A DNA stretch of 19,700 nucleotides from CAYRWK01 sp964427965 (GTDB taxonomy: Bacteria; Patescibacteriota; WWE3; UBA101185; UBA10185), in NCBI GenBank assembly GCA_964427965.1, contig CAYRWK010000011.1, positions 1 through 19,700 on the forward strand, in the 5' to 3' direction. The notes under the pieces were generated by a model that saw only the letters and a program-made list of their open reading frames with translations, searched no databases and was not told the DNA's origin. This document shows positions 13,627 to 19,700 of this stretch, in pieces (position 1 is the stretch's first letter; every line of letters starts with the position of its first letter). Both the position numbers and the translations under genes were made by a program.

Positions 13627-14602
13627 GATATCCTAATACCTCCAAACCGGGCAGAGTTCCCTTTGAAACGAACTCCAGCATAGCACCTCCGCCGGTAGAA
13701 GCAAAACCGACTTTATCCAATAACCCAAGCATGTTTAAGGCTGTAACTGTGTCGCCCCCGCCTACAAGCGAGAATGCTTTTGAGTTTACAATAGCTTGAG
13801 CAATTTTTTTAGTGCCTAAAATGTAGTTTTTATCTGTATAAACACCAAGTGGGCCTGCCCATATTATTGTTTTTGCTGTGCTTATTATTTGAGTGTAGCC
13901 TTCAATGGTTAGTGAGCCAATATCCAGCTTGTTTTTAGCGTAGTCAGTTGGTAGGTATAGGTTTTTTGGAAAGTCTTTTTGGGTAGCCTGCCATTCAATA
14001 CCTATTTTTCCTCCAAGTAGTACGGCGTCAGATATTTCTAGAAATTTGTTGATTGTGGGGAGTTTGCTTTCTATTTTTGCTCCTCCAACAATTGTGATCA
14101 ATGGTTTTTGAGGTTTGGTTAGAGCGGATGTTATTGTTTCGACCTCTTTTACTAATCTGAAACCTGCAAAAGATGGGAGAAGTGAGGTTACCGCAACTAT
14201 TGAGGCGTGTTTTCTGTGTGAAGTAGCAAAGCTTTCGTTTATGTAAAGTGTGGTTTGAGTTTTTGATATTAGTTCTTTGGCAAAGTCTAGGTTGTTTTCT
14301 TCTTCTCGGGGATCAAAGCGGAGGTTTTCAGTAATTTCGTAGGTGTTTTTGCCTAGTTTTTTGTCAAAGAAGGGGATAAATTGCAAAGTGGAGAGTTCTT
14401 TTATTGCTTTGCCGTCAGGTTTACCTAAATGACCACAGATTACAGGTATTGCGCCTTTGGAAATGATGTAGTTCAAAGTATCCAGACCTGTTTCCAGTCG
14501 ATATTTTTCTAGTACTTCTCCTTTTTTTACAGGGACGTCCAGGTCGTACCTAACTAATACTCTAGTACCTTGAACAATTGGGGCTTGGGAGATAATTTGC
14601 AT
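13619..14602 (-). CDS. pgk: Phosphoglycerate kinase, compact and divergent
   Basis: 327 aa versus about 390-415. It makes ATP from 1,3-bisphosphoglycerate. Motifs in order: RYDLDVP (18-24, usual RVDFNVP), GHLGKPDG (57-64, usual SHLGRP), ENLRFDPRE (92-100), NESFATSHRKHAS (122-134), GGAKIESKLP (173-182), WAGPLGVY (248-255), GGGDTVTALN (281-290) and STGGGAMLEFVSKGTLPGLE (302-321). The nucleotide site is well kept, while two substrate-side positions carry Asn to Asp (22) and Arg to Lys (61). It heads a seven-gene minus-strand run and starts 6 nt after an extended -10 box, without SD. Confidence 0.95.
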   Translation of the reverse strand: MQIISQAPIVQGTRVLVRYDLDVPVKKGEVLEKYRLETGLDTLNYIISKGAIPVICGHLGKPDGKAIKELSTLQFIPFFDKKLGKNTYEITENLRFDPREEENNLDFAKELISKTQTTLYINESFATSHRKHASIVAVTSLLPSFAGFRLVKEVETITSALTKPQKPLITIVGGAKIESKLPTINKFLEISDAVLLGGKIGIEWQATQKDFPKNLYLPTDYAKNKLDIGSLTIEGYTQIISTAKTIIWAGPLGVYTDKNYILGTKKIAQAIVNSKAFSLVGGGDTVTALNMLGLLDKVGFASTGGGAMLEFVSKGTLPGLEVLGYHG

Positions 14603-14608
14603 GTGTTT

Positions 14609-14617
14609 ATTTTAGCA
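14609..14617 (-). promoter_or_regulatory. pgk operon extended -10 promoter, leaderless start
   Basis: Minus strand TGCTAAAAT, then 6 nt (AAACAC), then the pgk ATG: the same box and the same distance as at lepA. No -35 box is visible at 16-18 nt. It drives the pgk-to-sortase gene run, with the upstream FG-GAP stop 22 bp away. Confidence 0.65.
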
Positions 14618-14639
14618 GAAAGAGGTCGGGGGTTGGTGT

Positions 14640-17147
14640 TTACATTTCTACGCCAAACCACTTCAGGATAGTGTTAAGGGTATTTTTCTTTTTGGGTTCT
14701 GTTACAGCTTCGATTATATTTTCCTGCGTAGGTGTCTCTTGTTTTGTTTCAAGTTTTTCTACTGTTACTTGGGAAGAAACTCCTCGAACCTCTTGAGTTG
14801 GTTGTTGGGTGTATGTGGGTAAGTATTCTTGTATTGCTAGGGTGAATTTGATGGGATCACTATCATTTCCAGCTCTGTCTTCACCCTTGAATTCGATCTC
14901 GTGTGTTCCATAGGAGAATTCATAGTCTGCTATGACCCATTTACCATCTTTTTCTATATCATCAAATTCAGATGCTTTTACCCCATCTACATACATCTTT
15001 ACCTCAGATCTTTCTTCTGATGTACCTTCAAATGAAGGGGTTTGATCATGTGTCCAGTATGTGGAGTATTTCTCTGGTTCGTATAGGAAGAAGGATGTAT
15101 TCTCCCACACCTTCTCAAGAACAAGGTTTGGTTTTACTGTATCTAGTTTAACAAGCTGTACGTATGTATCTGTTTCGTTTCCTGCTTCATCCTTAAACTT
15201 AATGTATAGGTGTTTCTTTCCATCTTTGGAAGATAGCTTAAAGGATATATCCCCGTCATAATCCTTCCAGGATGCTCCTCTGAAGTCTTGGTGTTCCGAT
15301 ATCATTACTTTATCTATATCTGTAGTTTGATCAGATATACTAAAGTATAGTTTCATCTCCCTATCGTTAACATTAATATCTAGCTTTCCGGGTTCTTTCT
15401 TATCATCTTCTGAGTTTATATTTAGTTTTAATCCGGATGTTGGGGATACTCTATCTAATGCATACTCTCCTGTTGTTCCGTATAGCTGAGGAGGAATGTA
15501 TAGTTCGTCTTGATCGTGGGAACGAACATATGTGGTTCTTCCGGAAGAGTCCTCAAGAGATGAGATATCGCAGGAGAAGTCTTCGGAACTCTCATCAAAT
15601 GTCCCATCATCAGAGGAACATGCACCCCATGTACCATCCATCTCATTATCTGTACTCCATTCAACCCCATTAACAGTGAATCCTTCGGTAGTGTTTGATG
15701 CTGTACCTGTGATAGTTGTATCTGTAGTTGCAGAGTCTACCGTATCCAGAGTTACTGTTGGCGTGCCGTGGGTTATTTCGTAGATATATACTTTACTTGG
15801 GGCCACGGCAGGTTCGGTAACAACCACATCTGCCCAACCGTCTGCATCCCAATCTGTTCCTCTTACATACGTACCAAAAAGGGCATTTCCCGAGGTTTTT
15901 ATTTTACTAAGCCAAGGGGTTGCTTCAAAATCGCCATTGCTATTTTTATAAATAAAAAGTTTTCCATGTCTGGAGCCGTTAGGCATACTATTTTGGTATG
16001 CCCCAACAAGAAGGTCAGCTCTTCCATCGTTTGTTACATCGTACAGGTGAGTTACTCTTCCAAAGTTGTCGTTTGATGCCTGGCCGTCGATTCTAATGTC
16101 TGCATCTCCTGCGTTATACTCTGTTTCAAAGTCTTCTCGTCCATACCAGCAGTAGACCCGCCCACGATTAGTGGAAACACCTGAATAAGTTATTGCCCCA
16201 ATACATATATCGTCCATACCATCCTGATCAATGTCACCGCTACTTGGGGAATGTTCTCTGGTAAACGTATCGGTTGTATTTTGAGGTATAAAACGGCTTG
16301 TTGGAGTTTCTATGAATCCCGACTGTCTTCCCGTGAAAAGATAAACCCCATGTCCTGAGGAGCTGTAATGATCTCCCACAAGTAAGTCTGTTATTGAATC
16401 CCCATTAACGTCTCCTGAAAAAGAAGAAAATATCCCAAACTGAGTATTGGTAGGTGCTGAAAATGAATAGTCTGCTTGGGTTGTGCTGAATCCATTGTTT
16501 GTTTGAAGGTAGACGTATGTTTCAGAAATACCAGAGTAACTGTTGGTGGTAATTATTGCAATATCAGGAAGAGAGTCTCCATTAAAGTTACCAATAAAAT
16601 TCGATAGGGTGTAAATAGCGATTCCATTAAAATCAAAAATTAGATCAGCTTCATTGGCTTGTATTGTATCTGGTAAATCAGATGCGCCATAAAAAACATA
16701 CACGGTACTTCTATCACCAGTCACAGTGTCGGTAAGTGGCGAGGCTATAATATCATCACATCCATCGAGGTTTACATCTGCAACCTTCATCCCTGCAGCA
16801 AATGAGTATCCTGGGAATTGTGCTTCACTAATATCACCATATATACGAACATCAGCAACATTGTTGTTTGTTTCTCCCCCGTAGAAGATATATACGGACC
16901 CACTACCCCAATGACCATCAACAGTCCTGCTGTTATCTCCAACCACCATATCTTGAAAACCATCCCCGTTTATATCTCCGCTTAATGTTGGAATGCCCCA
17001 ATTACCGCTTTCTCCAGCGTCAGTAAGGGTGGTTTTTTCTGTAAGTGCTGGAGTTGCATATGCGTAAATAGGTGTACAGAGGAGAAAAACAATGCCACCA
17101 ATAAAAAGAAACAGTTTTATGGACAACCTAAACTGGGCAAGCTTCAT
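14640..17147 (-). CDS. Secreted FG-GAP repeat (integrin-alpha-like) surface protein with Ig-like domains
   Basis: 835 aa. N-terminal signal peptide (KLFLFIGGIVFLLCTPIYAY, cut near residue 31). Seven FG-GAP/VCBS units with calcium-loop motifs follow at about 60-residue spacing: DINGDGFQD (58), DVNLDGCDD (124), NFNGDSLPD (187), DVNGDSITD (246), DIDQDGMDD (305), DVTNDGRAD (370), DWDADGWAD (432), predicting a seven-bladed beta-propeller. Residues ~462-780 look like Ig-like beta domains (for example VKMYVDGVKASEFDD and HEIEFKGEDRAGNDSDPI). The C-terminus (TLNTILKWFGVEM) has no LPXTG signal or TM anchor. Probable adhesin or matrix protein. ATG 17147 lies 8 nt after a TAAAAT box with no SD. What it binds cannot be seen. 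Confidence 0.88.
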   Translation of the reverse strand: MKLAQFRLSIKLFLFIGGIVFLLCTPIYAYATPALTEKTTLTDAGESGNWGIPTLSGDINGDGFQDMVVGDNSRTVDGHWGSGSVYIFYGGETNNNVADVRIYGDISEAQFPGYSFAAGMKVADVNLDGCDDIIASPLTDTVTGDRSTVYVFYGASDLPDTIQANEADLIFDFNGIAIYTLSNFIGNFNGDSLPDIAIITTNSYSGISETYVYLQTNNGFSTTQADYSFSAPTNTQFGIFSSFSGDVNGDSITDLLVGDHYSSSGHGVYLFTGRQSGFIETPTSRFIPQNTTDTFTREHSPSSGDIDQDGMDDICIGAITYSGVSTNRGRVYCWYGREDFETEYNAGDADIRIDGQASNDNFGRVTHLYDVTNDGRADLLVGAYQNSMPNGSRHGKLFIYKNSNGDFEATPWLSKIKTSGNALFGTYVRGTDWDADGWADVVVTEPAVAPSKVYIYEITHGTPTVTLDTVDSATTDTTITGTASNTTEGFTVNGVEWSTDNEMDGTWGACSSDDGTFDESSEDFSCDISSLEDSSGRTTYVRSHDQDELYIPPQLYGTTGEYALDRVSPTSGLKLNINSEDDKKEPGKLDINVNDREMKLYFSISDQTTDIDKVMISEHQDFRGASWKDYDGDISFKLSSKDGKKHLYIKFKDEAGNETDTYVQLVKLDTVKPNLVLEKVWENTSFFLYEPEKYSTYWTHDQTPSFEGTSEERSEVKMYVDGVKASEFDDIEKDGKWVIADYEFSYGTHEIEFKGEDRAGNDSDPIKFTLAIQEYLPTYTQQPTQEVRGVSSQVTVEKLETKQETPTQENIIEAVTEPKKKNTLNTILKWFGVEM

Positions 17148-17155
17148 ATAGGGAA

Positions 17156-17161
17156 ATTTTA
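17156..17161 (-). promoter_or_regulatory. -10 box of the FG-GAP protein gene
   Basis: Minus strand TAAAAT, preceded directly by TG, 8 nt before the ATG at 17147. It lies in the 60-bp gap after gap. No clear -35. The short distance follows the pattern of other promoters in the window. Confidence 0.45.
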
Positions 17162-17207
17162 CATTGTTTGCAAGGTTACTTCTACGGTTTATATGCAGTT
17201 ATGTGGA

Positions 17208-18287
17208 TTATAAAATAACTAGTTCAGCCATTTCCACCAGTCTATTGCTGTATCCCCATTCGTTGTCATACCAGGCTAGAATCTTTACCAAATCCCCGTC
17301 AACCACTTTTGTCATAGAAAGATCTGCTATGGCTGAGTATGAGGTTCCGACTATGTCCGAAGACACAATTGGTTCATAAGTTGCTTTTAATACTCCTTTG
17401 TATTTTGGATCTGAAGCGGCATCCTCCAAAGCTTTGTTAACCTCCTCAATCGTTGTTTTTTTAGACACCAACATGGTTATATCCGTCACCGATCCGGTAA
17501 TAATAGGTACTCTTATTGCAATTCCATCAAACAATCCTTGAAGTTCGGGAATAGTCTGAGTTGTAGCTTTTGCCGCACCTGTTGTTGTTGGGATCATGTT
17601 GTAACCTGCGGATCTTGCACGACGCATATCAGGGTGTAGTGGGGGAGGTGGCCCGTCCACAATATTTTGTTCGGCGGTAATGGCGTGAACAGTGGTCATT
17701 ACTGACTTTAATATTTTAAATTTGTCGTGAATAACTTTAACCACCGGTGAAATACAGTTTGTTGTGCATGAGGCATTAGATATTAAGTTTTGACCTAAAT
17801 ACTGATCATCATTTACTCCAATCAAGAAGGTTTGAGCAGTGCCACCTTTGGTTGGTGCAGATACAATAACTTTTTTAGCACCCGCATCTATATGAGCCTT
17901 TGCACTATCGTTATCTGTAAATCTGCCGGTACATTCCAAGACCACATCCACTTTTAATGCTTTCCATGGGAGTTTTGAGGGTTCTTTTTCAGCAAATACT
18001 TGAATTTTATTGTCATCAACTACCAGGTAGTTTTTTTGACCGGTAGTCTTAAAAAAGTCTTTATCGTTTTTATTGTCTGTTAGACGTATCTCCTTGCCAT
18101 CTTCTTCCAAATATACATCTTTATCATAAACACCGTATGCAGTGTCGTATTTTAATAGGTGAGCTAAGATACGGGGGTTGGTTAAGTCGTTTATAGCAAC
18201 AACTTTAAGTTTGGATTTTGTTAAGGCTATTTTTAGTGAGGCTCGGCCTATGCGACCGAAACCATTTATGGCAATTTGGGCAGACAT
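17208..18287 (-). CDS. gap: Glyceraldehyde-3-phosphate dehydrogenase
   Basis: 359 aa (typical ~335). NAD-dependent oxidation of glyceraldehyde 3-phosphate to 1,3-bisphosphoglycerate, feeding PGK. Rossmann start INGFGRIGRASLKIA; Asp34 in INDLTNP favours NAD. Catalytic Cys174 in SNASCTTNC and His201 in TTVHAITAEQ. Phosphate site IPTTTGAAKA, C-terminal WYDNEWGYSNRLVEMA. Two oddities: extra residues around 55-100, and a proline-rich S-loop, VDGPPPPLHPDMRRARS, about 4 residues longer than the usual DGPHKDLRRAR. Start ATG 18287 follows a TAAAAT box by 9 nt; it lies 34 bp after trx. Confidence 0.97.
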   Translation of the reverse strand: MSAQIAINGFGRIGRASLKIALTKSKLKVVAINDLTNPRILAHLLKYDTAYGVYDKDVYLEEDGKEIRLTDNKNDKDFFKTTGQKNYLVVDDNKIQVFAEKEPSKLPWKALKVDVVLECTGRFTDNDSAKAHIDAGAKKVIVSAPTKGGTAQTFLIGVNDDQYLGQNLISNASCTTNCISPVVKVIHDKFKILKSVMTTVHAITAEQNIVDGPPPPLHPDMRRARSAGYNMIPTTTGAAKATTQTIPELQGLFDGIAIRVPIITGSVTDITMLVSKKTTIEEVNKALEDAASDPKYKGVLKATYEPIVSSDIVGTSYSAIADLSMTKVVDGDLVKILAWYDNEWGYSNRLVEMAELVIL

Positions 18288-18296
18288 TATGGTTAG

Positions 18297-18325
18297 ATTT
18301 TATCGCCTTTTAGAGCGCCTTTCAA
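18297..18325 (-). promoter_or_regulatory. gap promoter
   Basis: Minus strand TTGAAA (18320-18325) over the trx stop, 17-nt spacer, TAAAAT (18297-18302), then 9 nt to the gap ATG. This is the best-spaced classical promoter in the window after hrcA and rpsT, though without TG extension. It allows gap expression apart from trx. Confidence 0.6.
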
Positions 18326-18585
18326 AGGTTTGAATCAATCCAGCTCTTTAACACGTCTTTAGGCATAGCGCCCACTTTTCTGGATACTTCTTTATTATCT
18401 TTAACTACAACAAAAGTTGGGATACTCATCACGCCGTATTGGGATGCGGTTTGACCATTAGTTTCTACATCAACCGTTTTAAACTCCACTTTACCTTCGT
18501 AGTCTTTTTCTATTTCTTTAAATATGGGCTTCATGACTTGGCAGGGGCCGCACCAATCAGCATAAAAGTCTAGTAATTGAATCAT
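18322..18585 (-). CDS. trxA: Thioredoxin
   Basis: 87 aa, slightly shorter than the usual ~105 because the first strand and helix are missing. Active site DFYADWCGPCQVMKP with the WCGPC disulfide, cis-Pro loop GVMSIPTFVVVKDN and a terminal helix KDVLKSWIDSNL. Cytosolic dithiol reductant. I chose ATG 18585 (MIQLLDFYADW) because GGAGG lies 5 nt before it; the frame opens four codons earlier at a TTG that overlaps this SD. It is divergent from the carboxypeptidase gene and upstream of gap. Confidence 0.95.
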   Translation of the reverse strand: MIQLLDFYADWCGPCQVMKPIFKEIEKDYEGKVEFKTVDVETNGQTASQYGVMSIPTFVVVKDNKEVSRKVGAMPKDVLKSWIDSNL

Positions 18586-18590
18586 AAAAA

Positions 18591-18595
18591 CCTCC
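18591..18595 (-). promoter_or_regulatory. Shine-Dalgarno site of trxA
   Basis: Minus strand GGAGG, 5 nt before the ATG at 18585. It decides the start codon against an upstream in-frame TTG. It is the strongest SD in the window. Confidence 0.8.
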
Positions 18596-18631
18596 AAAAA
18601 ACTTTTAAACTAATTTTTATTGAGACCCAAT

Positions 18632-18637
18632 TATGAT
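18632..18637 (+). promoter_or_regulatory. Candidate -10 box of the carboxypeptidase gene
   Basis: Plus strand TATGAT, 20 nt before ATG 18658, overlapping the opposed trxA -10. No TG extension and no good -35. It is the only -10-like hexamer in the 72-bp divergent gap that suits this gene. Confidence 0.35.
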
Positions 18638-18641
18638 AGCA
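18633..18641 (-). promoter_or_regulatory. trxA extended -10 promoter
   Basis: Minus strand TGCTATCAT, identical to the hrcA box; the 11-bp plus-strand string TATGATAGCAT occurs at both 2251-2261 and 18632-18642. It lies 47 nt before the trxA ATG, leaving a leader long enough to hold the SD. A TTGACA occurs 20 nt upstream, too far for a normal -35. Confidence 0.55.
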
Positions 18642-18657
18642 TAGTTTTCAAAACCAT

Positions 18658-19641
18658 ATGTCAAGATTTTCAAAAATACTAACCGTAATTTTCGTTGTCC
18701 TACCACTAGTTGTCTTTTTATTTGTTGCTACTACCAGAAAACTTCACTCTAAATCGGAAGTAGTCTCTGGTTTAGCTGAATTTTTTGGGGATAATACAAA
18801 GTTAGCCTACGAGAGAACAAAAATAGATACTTATGATCCTGATTTGGGTTGGCAGTTTGGCGAAGTCTTTGGTACATACAACGAACCTACAATCATAGGA
18901 TCCTCCGCTGTACTTGTAGATATTAATACCGGAAAAATTTTATATGAAAAAAACCCAACTGAGAAACGTAAGATTGCAAGTCTCACAAAAATCATGACTG
19001 CGGTTGTTGCGTTGGAGCATGAAAAATTAGATACCAAAATGAGTGTTTCTGCCACATCTGCAAATATTGGTGAGAATGTAATGGGGTTAACCGAAGGGGA
19101 GATTTACACTATGGAAGATTTACTGTACGGGTTAATTCTTAATTCCGGAAACGACGCTGCTTATACAATTGCAGAAAATGTTGCTGGAAGTTCCGATAAA
19201 TTTGTGGAATGGATGAATTTTAAAGCCAAAGAATTGGCGTTGAAAAACACATATTTTGCAGATCCCAGTGGGTTGGATGATGATACATATAGTACTGTTG
19301 AGGATTTGGCACGTTTAACTCGTTATGCACTAAAAAATCCTGAATTTAGAGAGATTGTGAAAACGTTTGAGTATGAGATTTTTAGTGATGAGACACATAA
19401 GTATATCTATATGCAAAACCAAACTAATTTACTAACAACATATCCTGGAGTTTTCGGAGTGAAGACCGGATATACGGAGGAAGCAGGTTTATGTCTGGTT
19501 ACTTTTGCGTCTAATAATAACCACGATGTTGTGGGGGTTGTGTTAAATAGCTACGATCGTAAAGGGGATATGATTTTGATGCTGGATCATGCTTTTGGAA
19601 CTTTGGGTGTTGTAACGGATCATCCTGCATTGACGTTTTAA
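18658..19641 (+). CDS. dacA: Serine-type D-Ala-D-Ala carboxypeptidase (PBP5/DacA family)
   Basis: 327 aa. One N-terminal membrane segment (about 7-25, ILTVIFVVLPLVVFLFVATT) and an extracellular peptidase S11 domain. Active-site motifs: SLTK (108-111, nucleophile Ser108 and Lys111), SGN (163-165) and KTG (269-271), preceded by SSAVLVDINTGKILYEKNP, which is typical of the family. It removes the terminal D-Ala from peptidoglycan pentapeptides and so limits cross-linking. It lacks the C-terminal beta domain and amphipathic anchor of E. coli PBP5; membrane attachment is by the uncleaved N-terminal segment (inference). No SD is visible. Symbol by family only. Confidence 0.93.
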   Translation: MSRFSKILTVIFVVLPLVVFLFVATTRKLHSKSEVVSGLAEFFGDNTKLAYERTKIDTYDPDLGWQFGEVFGTYNEPTIIGSSAVLVDINTGKILYEKNPTEKRKIASLTKIMTAVVALEHEKLDTKMSVSATSANIGENVMGLTEGEIYTMEDLLYGLILNSGNDAAYTIAENVAGSSDKFVEWMNFKAKELALKNTYFADPSGLDDDTYSTVEDLARLTRYALKNPEFREIVKTFEYEIFSDETHKYIYMQNQTNLLTTYPGVFGVKTGYTEEAGLCLVTFASNNNHDVVGVVLNSYDRKGDMILMLDHAFGTLGVVTDHPALTF

Positions 19642-19646
19642 ATGCG

Positions 19647-19655
19647 TGATATCAT
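19647..19655 (+). promoter_or_regulatory. Extended -10 promoter of the next gene, leaderless start
   Basis: Plus strand TGATATCAT, then 6 nt (ACCCTC), then ATG 19662: the same 6-nt distance as at lepA and pgk. TTGACG lies 14 nt upstream, a short spacer. It overlaps the region just after the dacA stop. Confidence 0.6.
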
Positions 19656-19661
19656 ACCCTC

Positions 19662-19700
19662 ATGCCAAAAGCAGTTTCAAATAACCCCGAAGATCTATTC
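19662..19700 (+). CDS. Start of an unidentified gene (13 codons, cut by window edge)
   Basis: An ATG exactly 6 nt after an extended -10 box opens a frame MPKAVSNNPEDLF that runs to the window edge without a stop. Thirteen residues are not enough to name a family. Support comes from the promoter position and from the 20-bp distance to the dacA stop. No SD is present. Confidence 0.5.
   Translation, partial: MPKAVSNNPEDLF

Noticed and set aside
15437..15783. Several overlapping open frames on both strands within the FG-GAP gene
   Set aside because: They are shadows of the repeat-rich, Ser/Asp-rich coding sequence; none has a recognisable start signal.
1..19700. Recoded TGA (glycine or tryptophan) as in some CPR lineages
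   Set aside because: TGA ends lepA, rpsT, the PilN-like gene and trxA at natural lengths, and no gene needs read-through.
1..19700. CRISPR arrays, tRNA or rRNA genes, IS elements, riboswitches
   Set aside because: No spaced direct repeats, no cloverleaf-like gaps, no transposase and no leader long enough were found in the short intergenic gaps.

Overview
The window most likely comes from a member of the Candidate Phyla Radiation (Patescibacteria), of the Microgenomates/WWE3 kind. This is inferred from low GC, tight packing with many overlapping genes, unusually short versions of conserved proteins (HrcA about 240 aa, PGK 327, TPI 222, HolA-like 212), a monoderm-type envelope set (MurJ, LCP protein, sortase, D,D-carboxypeptidase, FG-GAP surface protein) and PilN/PilO-like genes. 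Stop codons include TGA (lepA, rpsT, pilN-like, trx), so the code is standard and not the TGA=Gly code of Gracilibacteria/SR1. The exact phylum is not provable from this window alone.

Layout. (1) 1-2280, minus strand: heat-shock operon hrcA-grpE-dnaK (dnaK runs off the left edge), with a promoter and an imperfect CIRCE operator in front of hrcA. (2) 2271-3298, plus strand: a short orphan ORF and a BRO-N/DinD-like gene that look like an accessory insertion between hrcA and lepA. (3) 3348-7326, minus: lepA, a two-TM pilin-like protein with a six-cysteine knottin-like tail, and murJ. (4) 7356-9297, plus: rpsT, PilN-like, PilO-like and a VPATG sorting-signal protein, all overlapping. (5) 9311-14602, minus: a seven-gene run pgk-ferredoxin-truncated AOR-like-tpi-LCP-holA-like-sortase. 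(6) 14640-18585, minus: a large secreted FG-GAP propeller protein, gap and trx. (7) 18658-19700, plus: D-Ala-D-Ala carboxypeptidase, then the first 13 codons of another gene.

How it fits together. The centre of the window supports envelope building and surface display: MurJ flips lipid II, the carboxypeptidase trims it, the LCP protein probably attaches polymers, and a sortase faces a likely substrate across a 13-bp gap. Lower glycolysis (gap, pgk, tpi) sits beside these genes. The pgk operon also carries a one-cluster ferredoxin and an aldehyde:ferredoxin-oxidoreductase-like protein that lacks its C-terminal half.

Regulation. Many genes that open a transcription unit carry an extended -10 box (TGnTAnnnT) only 6-15 nt before the start codon and no Shine-Dalgarno, pointing to leaderless or nearly leaderless mRNAs; operon-internal dnaK, and trx, have good Shine-Dalgarno sites. 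Two divergent gene pairs (murJ/rpsT and trx/dacA) share overlapping opposed -10 boxes. No rRNA, tRNA, CRISPR array, IS element or convincing intrinsic terminator was seen. No gene-free stretch exceeds 300 bases.
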